From: Mortierella alpina
Lineage: Eukaryota; Mortierellomycota; Mortierellomycetes; Mortierellales; Mortierellaceae
Direction: 5' to 3'
Assembly (NCBI GenBank): GCA_029449245.1
Contig: JANATF010000002.1
Coordinates: 3,658,001 to 3,722,000 of the forward strand
Length of the DNA stretch: 64,000 nt
The notes beneath the pieces are model-generated. The model was not told where the DNA came from. It ran no database searches and saw only the letters and a program-made list of their open reading frames with translations. Of this stretch, positions 34,501 to 43,581 are shown piece by piece; the stretch's first letter is position 1; each line of letters begins with the position of its first letter. The translations under genes and the position numbers were made by a program.

Positions 34501-36679
34501 TCAGATAACTTTGGTGATGCTGTGAATGATCTCCTCCTTCGTGATCAAGTGGCATGTCTTCTCGATCAGGCCTAAAAGTCCATTGATGTCCTGCGACCAC
34601 TCATTCAGCACTTCGTTGGGGTGCTTGGACTTTGCGAACGATACGATACCAGCAGGTCGGTCAATCTTGGCGTAGATAGTCTTGGAGACGACGAGCTTGG
34701 AGAGGAATGCTTCGCAGTCTTTGTCCGGCAAGTCGAGAAGCTGTGTGAGACGCTTTGTCGTAATGCGGGTGTAGTACTTGGCAATGACCCGAATATTCTG
34801 CCATTGCGAGAGAAAGATGTGGTATCAGCGATCCATTACTTCAAAGAGAGAGATATTGTACACATATTATTCATAACCTATGCCAGGTACACTTACATGC
34901 TCCACTACACGGTTGTGCAGCTCCTTCAGTCTCTTTGTAGATGCTTCATCGCCTCCTGCCAATGCTGGGTTCTGGCCCAGAGTAGGTCCATATATTTGTT
35001 CAATCATAGGCCAGCGCATCAGCTCAGATGTGATAAAGCACTTCAGCAAATCCCTGTAAGTACGAGTATGATAAGCGTAAGTATTCGCACAATACGAATC
35101 ATTGTTCCTGAGGGTTGTCGGCAAAAAAGTGAGCCTTACCGATAGACAGGTGTTTCCACTTCATCTGCCTCGAGGTAGACTCTTTGAATAAGGTCCGACT
35201 GTTCGTTGTCAAAGGGAGCAAGGACCACGAAGAGCACTGAGTTCTCAATCGCCTAGAAGGAGCGAAAAAACCGAGTAGAATAAATGTTTAACAAACTGCT
35301 CGATAGCCTCAGGCCTCAGGCTTCTGTGCTGCTTGCAACATTCCACACCGCGTTACCTTTTTGGCTTGGGCAGGATCCTCCTTCACAACAGGGGTATCGT
35401 AGATCTGCCTGTAGTGCTTGCACACGTTCAAGTACTCGTTCTCGTGCAACGAGTACTCGATCATCAGGTCATAATAGCGCAGTTTGAGGTCCTACAAGGA
35501 TATGTAAGGAGTATGTGGTTAAAGGACGTCTTCGCATACTACGAGACAATAGTCGTCGCGTCGGAATGCAGCAGCGACTAAACTTACTTGGACCTCGGTT
35601 TCCTTGAAGTATCGGATGTTGATCTTTTTGCTAATGATGTTGGCGCGCACGTAATCCCGCTTCAGAAGACACAGGCGCATCTGCTCCAAAATAAAGTCTG
35701 TCTTCTCGCGCTTCTCCATTGATCCAAAAGTCTCAACCTACGCCGGAGAAAAGGGAGCACATCCGATATTTAGTTCACTTAGCGCCAGAAAACCCGAGTC
35801 TCTTGCAGAATGCCAGAGATTGACATTCTCGTCCTCGTACCTGAAGATCCTGCATGATATCTGCTGCGTCATTCACATTTCCTTCATCCTCCTTGATCTT
35901 TGCCAAGATACGAGTGACGCGGGCGCGCTCCACTTCCAAATAGACCTATTGTCCAGTATAAAGAGTGCAGGATGCGTTAGTCTAGTCTTCAAAGTACCCT
36001 GATCATGGATACAAGAGCGTTACTTTTAGAAAGACAACTATGCCGTACCTTTCCATCCGTGACAGTTCTGAGCGTTTCAATAAGCTCCAGCTTGGTTTTC
36101 ATGTCTGGGGTCTTCTCAAGGTACTCCATGGACTCTTGGATCATCTTCGTGATGGCCTGCTTCAACTGGCCGTGTTTCTTGGAGAGAATGACAATATACT
36201 CCTGCATCAGCTTCCAGTCATGAGCCTCAAAAGTCAACTGAATGAATCGCTTCAAGACGCGCGTGCTGGAGGCGAGATCTGCAGACTAGGTGGGGAGAGT
36301 AGTACAAAAGCATGAAACGTATCAGTCATTTTTGAGCAGACAAAGAGCGCCGGGATATCATCCTTGAGTCCTTCAGAAGACTGTAGTGCTATCAATCTTA
36401 CAGAGCGCGTTTGCTTCTCGAGTACGAGCAATTGCTCCAGAGACTTGGTCAGGTTTCCAGTCTAAGATTAGAAATGGACAAGTATGCAGAGCAAACAAAG
36501 GGTGGGTTAGTTCACTCTTCACTGTACGCCAAGGAGGAGCGTAATTGTAAAACTGGGACAGTCAGTGGTGGCACATGTGCCCAAGAAGACGGTACCTTGG
36601 CCAGAGCATCAATTTCAGGAAACTGAGCATCAACAATGGCGCTGCAGTCCTTCTCCATTTTCTGAATAGGCTCGTCCAT
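34501..36679 (-). CDS. RPN5: 26S proteasome regulatory subunit Rpn5 (PCI domain)
   Basis: Non-ATPase lid subunit of the 19S regulatory particle; also shared with the COP9 signalosome in some fungi. Exon 1 36679-36596 ([20 protein letters not shown]), then helical-repeat exons ([96 protein letters not shown]), then the PCI winged-helix part ([33 protein letters not shown]), ending HSITKVI. About nine exons, with the stop at 34501-34503. Order and motifs match Rpn5/PSMD12 throughout. It is head-to-head with SGF29 across 280 bp, implying a shared promoter. Confidence 0.94.
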
Positions 36680-36959
36680 GGCTGTCTATTGTCTCGAGTA
36701 TTTGCAATGCGGTGCGGATGTGTCGGTCTGTCTGTGTGGGCTTTATGGTGTCCAGTCTCTTCGATGGTCGTGTAGTCAGGGTCTGTGAAGAAGGAGGAAG
36801 CGTTGACAAATAAAGAAGCTGACGCGGATATGGTGGTGCTAAAGCTGAAGTACGCGCTCCGTCCTTCGGTGACGTAGACAAGGCCCAGTGGAATTTTAAC
36901 AGCGCCCATGCCGCGACCTCTACACCTTTGACCTCGACAAGCACCTTCGAACCTCCACA
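36680..36959. promoter_or_regulatory. bidirectional promoter of RPN5 and SGF29
   Basis: Only 280 bp separate the two start codons, so both core promoters and 5' UTRs must fit here. No TATA box or known proteasome control element (Rpn4-type GGTGGCAAA) was identified by eye. Confidence 0.6.
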
Positions 36960-37461
36960 ATGACCACAATTGGTCCTGCTGCAGCGGCAGCTACAACACG
37001 AATAGGCATGCCCGACGAGGACCAGGACATGGCTGTTATCTGGAAGAGAACGCTCGTGGAACTACATCGCCTCGACGAGATTCGAACCAGTAGCGATAAA
37101 ACCATTGCAGAGTTGAACAAACTTTCTGAAGGTGCGTCCAAGTCTGCCCATCCACTACCGTGGTACTCATTCAAAGCAGCCTGCGCTTTCTGCTAACGTG
37201 GATTGACCCTTCATCATTCTAGGGCGCTCGATTAGATCACCTCTTTGCCAAGAGGCGGCTGACAAGGCTCGAGATGAGAGAGAGTAAGCACATGCAACAC
37301 CACAAGCAAAGAGGTTTCGAGAAATCAAGCGCGTTGTAGCTCACACCACTTTCCCGCACTTGTTGCTGCTCTCTTGTAGGATCATTCAACGGGCGCTGGA
37401 GGGCATTGGCCTTTTACTGGCACTTCGGGACGGGGACTCTGTCAATGGTGCGTGCAATTCA

Positions 37462-37503
<42 letters not shown>

Positions 37504-38571
37504 GCATTCGAGCCTACTGTTTATTGTGATGTGAACCTACCTGGGACTAATTGTCTGGCGTTGGTGTCACGGCATGCAAATTGTATAGGCGACAACTCAC
37601 CCGAAGGTAAACGGAAAAAGCGCAAGATTGAGGCCGAAGGGCTCTTGTCAAACTCGAAAAAGATTCGCAGGTAAAGGCTACGACCACCAGTGACTAGGAC
37701 ATGGATGATATCGTCTATCTCATCAAGAATCAGAATGCAGTAACACTCATTCTCCACACCACTATAGATACTCTTCTGCGGACGCAAATGGAATCATTCC
37801 AGTGGGACACCAGGTGAGAAACAAGACCTGTTCGGCATTGGCCATTGTCGCGTCCAGATTGAAGATATTCTTTAGGTTTGTCAAACTAACAAAGTTGGAT
37901 CCCTCTTTCTTAGGTAGCAGCTAGAACTCCAAAAGACAAGCACAAAGTAGAGGAATGGATCTTGGCTCGTGTCCTGTCATACTCTGCAGAAAAGAACAAG
38001 TATGATCCTCTACGGCATGTTTTTCTGAGCAGGTGTTGAGATGTAGCCAACTAACGAGTTTGCAACCACGATAGATATCTTGTGGAAGATGACGAAGCCG
38101 ATGACAATGGCGAGAAAATGTGCGTTCTTGACGGCTGCCTCTGTCATTCGCGTCAATGGATAGTAAACTGTGACCCGTGCTAACCTCGTTATGATCTGGA
38201 TTGTTACCTTTTGAGTAGGACCTATTCTCTCCATGCCAGGAGCGTGATCATGATAGTGGATGACCAGGAGTCAGTCTCTGAATTCCCCGCTGGACATACA
38301 GTTTTGGCGCTCTATCCTTCGACAACATGTTTTTACAAGGCTATGGTTGTTCAACCACCATCAAAGGTACAATGGGACAGCTGTGCGACTCTGCTGGCGA
38401 TTCGCTGTGTGCAGAACAGCCACGTAGCATTCTTAATGACTTTTTGACTCTGCTCGTCGCTAGAACAAGGATTACGCAACTCCTCTGTACAGGATCAAAT
38501 TCGATGATGATGAAGGCAATGAACGGACGGCCCCTCCGAGGATGGTTCTGGACATGCCAAAGCTGAAGTAG
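36960..38571 (+). CDS. SGF29: SAGA-associated factor Sgf29 (tandem Tudor)
   Basis: Histone reader of the SAGA acetyltransferase complex; its tandem Tudor domain binds H3K4me2/3. Nine exons: 36960-37131, 37223-37283, 37380-37447, 37589-37670, 37768-37813, 37914-37999, 38075-38119, 38219-38366 and 38464-38571, joining in frame to 271 residues. The N-terminus is a helix (MAVIWKRTLVELHRLDEI), followed by a basic patch GKRKKRKIE that may be a nuclear signal. The Tudor pair is marked by VAARTPKDKHKVEEWILARV, YLVEDDEAD, VLALYPSTTCFYKAMVVQPP and YRIKFDDDEGN. The Tyr and Phe of the methyl-lysine cage (ALYPSTTCFYKA) are present. Intron 3 holds a 37-base T run. Confidence 0.92.
37465..37501. repeat. 37-base poly-T inside an SGF29 intron
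   Basis: Uninterrupted T run within intron 37448-37588, about 17 bp after the donor GTGCGT and about 87 bp before the TATAG acceptor. Its position next to the donor is unusual, and homopolymer length may be imprecise in sequencing. Confidence 0.9.
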
Positions 38572-38783
38572 GGATATTCACCATTTTTGATGGCGCATGG
38601 ACCCGACACGGAGCCCAGAATCTAGGGCGGATCCGACCATTTGTGGAGACAGCAAGATAATATTGGAGTGTAAGATATGGCGATACGGAGCAAGTTTTTG
38701 GCGACAGTGCACAAGCGGAGCAGTTTTGATAGACGCGATGGGCGCAATCGCTGAAGGCTTTAATACATGATTGTATTTTTATT

Positions 38784-40971
38784 TCAGAATTTGAAGTCCT
38801 CAGCCAGAATGCGTCCCTGAGGGATACCCAGCTCGTGCAAATACTGCCTGACAGCGTCCATGAACGGTTCTGGCCCACATAGGAGTATTGAGCGGCTCGC
38901 GAGATCCGGGATGGTCCTTTGAAGTTCCATGCTACTGAGCCTTTCATAGTGTATGCGAACACTGTCCATGTCATGGCTTGGAGCAGAGGCTGCAGAAATT
39001 GGAGGACTTTCACGCGTGAGGAAGGCGTCAATGGACAGGCGAAATTTAGACTGCCTGTTTGGAGAAGCAGCAGCACCGAGTTCCTGCCAAACCTGAGGCA
39101 GCGTATCCTCGAGATGTGGCGCCGACATCACCCAATGGATATCCACAGCCGGACTAGCCGCTTGATTAGCACCTCGGATCATGGAGATGAAGGGTGTAGA
39201 TCCTATACCGCCAGAGATAAGCGCCACTTTTTGCGAGAGTGATGGAGGCAATGGCCCTGCCTTGGTATCTGCAAGAGTGAAGCTACCGCCTGTAGAGATC
39301 AAAGGAACAACGAACGGCCGGGTACTGTTCAAGTTCAAGTCATGGAGGAGATTGGAGATTCTCCCTCCGGGCTTGCGTTTGATGGTGAGAGTGAAGCGTG
39401 AGGTCTCGCTCCATTCACTCGATCCGTCCTTGGTTTGAGGCAGTCGCACTGGCGCAGAAGAAATGGTCCATGTTCGGATGAAGTCGTCGTTCAGGCTCTG
39501 TGGATCATCCGGATCCATGTGCTGGTATCCAACAGAGTTGAAATTGCTAAAGTCCAAGACAGCGTACTGGCCAGGATGGTAGTGTATCGGTCGCGACGTT
39601 TCGAAGTGAAAGGAAGAGATCGCTTTTGTATGCCGAGTAATCTCGCACAATGTGGCCATGACACGTCCTTCGTCTGACTCAACTATGGCTCGTTGCTGGA
39701 GCGATGGAACAGCGGGATTGTAGGGTGAGAGCTCCTTAGTGCGCATCCTAAAAGGAAGACTCGCTTTGCGCAAAAGTACGTCTTCTATATCGACCTGCAC
39801 ACATCTTTGCGAGTGAGGATACAACGCTTGTGCTTCCTTGCCGACAAATACGCGTGCCCGCCCTGTCAAGTGCAATGTGTCTCCTGTGTCGAATGACAAA
39901 AAGAGAATCCCAACTCTTTCGTCGTTAACAATGTTACCAAGAGTGTTGAAGAACTTTTTGTTTTCGAGAAACGAAATGGGAGACGAGTGAGCAATGCGTT
40001 AAATGCTGAAGCATAATGTTGATGCATTCTTGGCATCAAGGAGGCTAACAGTTATAACTTACGCGATTACCACTGTAGTCGGGGAAAACTAGGCTCCTTC
40101 CTTTGACACGAGCGAATCCAGGGTTGCCTCCTCGATGATTGCAGTCCATACCGCTCGTCTGGTCAGCAAGGCTCTCGTCTATGAACCTTGATGATATAAA
40201 GAGGCAGTCGGCCTGCTTGATGATACTTATTTGTTCCTCAGTAAGCTCGTGTGATACGTCTGCGTTCGTGCCAGCGTTTTGGCAAAGAGTCTCATCAGAG
40301 CTTGCAGCCTCAGACGACGAGGTTGGTGCCATCTCACGGATCGAGATGTATTTAGGACAGTTACCTATCATATATGTAGTGTCGGTGTGCAATGAGTAGG
40401 CATGGAGAGATCGATACCTTTGCGTGTCCATGTGGTGCATTAAAGTGTTCATACCGATGGTTTGCTCCACGGTTAATCGAACATGAAGGTCACCCGAAGA
40501 CTCATCGGCTGCAAACACGTCGCGTGGATAAAGAACGCCGTTCATCTTGTTCCGACGACGGTTTGTAAAGTCCAAGGCAACACCTCCCCACATGTGTTTT
40601 CCGTCCTTAAAAGTCTCCCCGTTGAGCAGATTGGAAAAGAGTGGATCAGGATCGTTTCGGCCAGCCTTGTTGGTGCCCCGGTGTAGTCGAGTCTTGATCT
40701 CCAGCGTTTTGATATCGGGTGAATGCAGAAAGCCCAGAGGCCCGGTCAGAATGGATACCCAGGGCCTTCCTTCTTTATCGAGCGTGCCAATGAAGAAGTA
40801 GTTCAAACTTGGCACAAAGTCCTGCATCTGGGTCGTCAAGAAGGGTCTGAAGTATGAGCTACTGTTCTGGACGGCGTCCCTGACATGAATCAAGTCCTGC
40901 ATCTTGCGCTCCCCACTATGCCAGCGGTCGTGCAAGCTGATGCTGTGTTGCTGTGTTACTGCAGTAGCCAT
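38784..40971 (-). CDS. PNPOx-like split barrel fused to a ferredoxin-reductase-type oxidoreductase
   Basis: Two exons, 40971-40063 and 39953-38784, join in phase 0 (donor CGC|GTAAGT, acceptor AAAAAG|TTC) to 692 residues. The N-terminal half resembles a pyridoxamine-phosphate-oxidase-like FMN split barrel: FFIGTLDKEGRPWVSILTGP, GVALDFTNRRRNKMNGVLY and, across the splice site, FPDYSGNR-FFNTLGNI. The C-terminal half is a ferredoxin-NADP reductase module: IRTWTISSAP (flavin-binding RTWT), GGRISNLLHDL, ISGGIGSTPFISMIRG (nucleotide binding), LLCGPEPFMDAVRQYL and the ending GRILAEDFKF. No Cys cluster for a 2Fe-2S domain follows. Predicted cytosolic flavoprotein passing electrons from NAD(P)H; substrate unknown. 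Confidence 0.85.
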
Positions 40972-41245
40972 GATCGCTGTCTTGTGGTGCTGTAGGTAAG
41001 AGTTTTCAGTTTCTTTGTGCTGAGAAGCCTATTGATTATATACGAGACCTGCGCTGACAAATATAGAAGGGGTTTGCTGACCGAGCACACAGGGTTCGCT
41101 GACCGAGCACACGGCGGGTTGGCCATGCTGGCCAAACCCTCTCTAACTGAGAAGGGCTTGACCTCCATACTGTGGAACGGAGATCCTTTATGGCTGCTGA
41201 CATTGATCAAGATCAATCCACTAGCCCTTCCAGAACACACACACT
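40972..41245. promoter_or_regulatory. bidirectional promoter, flavoprotein / Som1-like gene
   Basis: 274 bp between divergent start codons. It contains an imperfect direct repeat, GCTGACCGAGCACACAGGGT / GCTGACCGAGCACACGGCGG (about 41078-41117), which could be a duplicated binding site. Confidence 0.5.
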
Positions 41246-41679
41246 ATGGCGCAGGGACAGGAAAGGAAGGAGCAGGAAGAGCTTGGGATCCCCCATCACC
41301 AGCAGCGGCAGCGGCAGCAGCAGCAGCAGTGGCAGCATGAGCATCACCAGCAGCAGAGCAGTGCCGATTCAGTGCAAATTGTGACTCCACAAAAGAGCGA
41401 TTGTAGCCTTTGGTCACTTGTTCAGTATGAGTGTAATCTCTCGCCCGAGAGCATTGTATGCAAACCTGTGTTTCGACTGTTGAAGAGGCAAGTGCAATGC
41501 TGAACACTCTCCTTGCATCAATGTATTGAGCAAGGTTCTTCTCTCTTGCTGTTCAAACCGATGCTTTTGATTATGTTTCTTACCCTTGTTTGAATTGCCT
41601 CAAATGCAGATGCAAAGGAAGGCCAACGGTCGAAGTTACGCCTTTATATGACCCATTAGGTAACATCCTGCACTCCTGA
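41246..41679 (+). CDS. Som1-like mitochondrial inner-membrane peptidase subunit
   Basis: Small two-exon gene, 41246-41487 and 41610-41679, 103 residues. A Gln/His-rich N-terminus (41275-41350) is followed by a compact domain with four Cys: DCSLWSLVQYEC, then IVCKPVFRLL, then KRC. The second exon adds KGRPTVEVTPLYDPLGN. The Cys-X10-Cys and C-K-P-V-x-R-x-L-x-R-C pattern followed by a Val-Glu-x-Thr segment matches what I know of the Som1 family, which assists the inner-membrane peptidase Imp1. The joining intron begins GCAAGT, a GC donor; without it the frame would stop after KRQVQC and lose the fourth conserved Cys context. Identification is by pattern only. Confidence 0.65.
41488..41609 (+). 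other. GC-AG intron in the Som1-like gene
   Basis: Donor AAGAG|GCAAGT, acceptor AAATGCAG|ATGC, 122 nt. The spliced frame continues for 23 more codons of ordered-looking sequence. The donor is the same hexamer as in the URA4 GC intron. Confidence 0.75.
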
Positions 41680-41824
41680 ATCAGCGGCAAGGGAACATAA
41701 TTGTACAATAAACGCATATTCATCAAACAGAGGCATGGCGCATGCGAATGGGCGTTCATTTCAGCGCACTATTCCGGCATATTCCAGCTACATGCTGCTC
41801 TTTTGTGTGCATCAAGGAGCGGCA

Positions 41825-42519
41825 CTATCCTTTGTGGTATTTTTGACTGATCAAGTATTCTTCCCAGGAAACCTTGCCACTATCGTTAGGGAAGCGTCAA
41901 GAGTTAGAAATGGGCCGTTGTGAGGAGCAATCGTCTGTTATGTGGAAGCGGGACAGCGTCAACCTACTCGTTGTTGGTGTCATCCTCGGCAATGACATGG
42001 TCGATCATGTCGTTCATCTGCTGCAGACTTAGCTTTGAACCCTCTCCGCCCTTGTTGTAGTCGCTAAAGGCTTCCCGGAGTTCAATTCCATCGAGGTGGC
42101 CATCCTTGTTACTGTCGTGCATCGAAAATAGCGTCATCAGCTCCTCTCTCTCTGACAAGGTCTTTGCCTTATCGCCCATATGCTCTTTTGCAAACCTAGT
42201 CGAGAGAAGCAACAAAGAGCAAGACTTGTGTAAGGACATGCACAACACATCCAGCTTTTTACAAAGACTGGCAGCTCATTGCGTGCGAGTACTGATTGTC
42301 GAACATTGTCTCTCTTTTTTTTCTTCTATTTGGACACCCCAACAGCGAGTGTCCTGTGCCGCGTGCTTTGCAGTCTTACTCTTTCGCTTTCTTCATGTCG
42401 CCATAGTTGCTGTGCTCAGAGTCGGTGTCAACAGGTGTTCCTGTTCCAGCGAGAACAGTGGTCGTGATGGCGAGTAGAGCAAGCGCCGAAAGGACGAGAT
42501 CAATGGATTTGACGAGCAT
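41825..42519 (-). CDS. MCFD2-like secreted EF-hand protein
   Basis: Exons 42519-42380, 42195-41968 and 41879-41825 give 140 residues. A clear signal peptide (MLVKSIDLVLSALALLAITT, cleavage after VLA) is followed by a polar linker and two EF-hands: DSNKDGHLDGIE is loop 1, and DDTNNDGKVSWEE is loop 2. Loop 2 is split by the last intron (donor GA|GTAGGT, branch CTAAC, acceptor GATAG|T), so an unspliced reading would stop after DDTNNE and lose it. Size, signal peptide and two C-terminal EF-hands fit MCFD2, the partner of the lectin ERGIC-53/LMAN1 in ER-to-Golgi cargo export. A generic calcium-binding ER protein is the alternative. Confidence 0.8.
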
Positions 42520-43002
42520 GAGTGATTGCCACAGTAGGTGTTGAATGGTCTGAAGAGCGGTGTGTAGTGGACGGAGGGTGGAAATGCAGAAAGATGCAAC
42601 AGTTAAGGAGAGGGAGCAAGAGAGCAAAAAAAAAGAGGCAGTAGGGGAAGTGGTCAGTGCCTTGGGATGTCATTTGCAGCCAATCAGAGCTTGCCCACTC
42701 AAGCGCCCTTGTGCACACCCACCAGCCATCCCTCGGTCCTTTGAGCTGCGCAGACCACGGATCAGTCGAATACCAATCTTGCAGATCCCCGACACGAGCC
42801 ACATGAGTAAGTATTGTAGGAAGTCATATCGACTGAAAGAGTCGCCGTGAAAGGGATTTTGGTTCTCTGCCTCAAACAGTACATCAGACTTTGGCACACT
42901 CATTGATGAGTACTTTTGTAGCACTTGTCTGGTGTCTGTCTGTCTGTGGCGAACAGCCCGTCTCGCGATCAAACCGCGGATAGATTGCGAGCTACGAGAA
43001 AG

Positions 43003-43033
<31 letters not shown>

Positions 43034-43149
43034 GACAACGAGAGAGAGAGAGAAGGAAAAGAAAAAAGAGAGAGAGCGAGAGAAGGGAGAGAAAACAAAA
43101 TCTGAAGCATGTGGACGATGGCCCATCTGTGCCTGCGCGAGATCGATAT
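42520..43149. other. intergenic region with GA microsatellite
   Basis: Upstream of the MCFD2-like gene and downstream of the VOC gene. It holds an interrupted (GA)n tract at about 42992-43094. Frames through it are repeat translations. Confidence 0.6.
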
Positions 43150-43581
43150 TTATAGGGTCCACTCCATCCACGAGAGAACAATTCTCCATCCTTCTGGATC
43201 CTCAAACGTGAAACCATTGTCGTCCCAGTACGGGTTCAACGACTCCACAGGACTATATCCGTGCTCCATCATTCGTGACTTCCTCAGTTCGACCTCAGCC
43301 TTGTCCTTCAGGTAAAGAACTAGCAAGTTGTCCTTGGTGGGGGCGCGGCAAGACTCTTTTTCGGCATGCTGAAACGTGAATTCGATGTGCCAGGGCGCAG
43401 GGGCCCCCAAGCCGGGAGATCCTGGGCTGAGAATACGACCGTCAAATCCACGGTGATTGTCAAAAGATGCCACTAGCTCCAGACCGAGCGCGGTTTGGTA
43501 AAAATGCAGCGCAGTCGCCAACGAGGTGGTCGGGCGAGCGAAACGCAAGATGGGGGCTGGAACGAGATTGATCGAGGACAT
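43150..43581 (-). CDS. VOC-superfamily (glyoxalase/dioxygenase-like) protein
   Basis: Single exon, 143 residues, covering one VOC module and no extra domain. RFARPTTSLATALHFYQTAL is the typical first beta-alpha unit, GLELVASFDNHRGFDGRILS the next strands, PWHIEFTFQ contains the first metal His, and GFTFEDPEGWRIVLSWMEW the C-terminal strands. VOC proteins are usually metal-dependent dimers acting on glyoxal adducts, antibiotics or aromatic rings. The substrate here cannot be told. Confidence 0.85.
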   Translation of the reverse strand: MSSINLVPAPILRFARPTTSLATALHFYQTALGLELVASFDNHRGFDGRILSPGSPGLGAPAPWHIEFTFQHAEKESCRAPTKDNLLVLYLKDKAEVELRKSRMMEHGYSPVESLNPYWDDNGFTFEDPEGWRIVLSWMEWTL

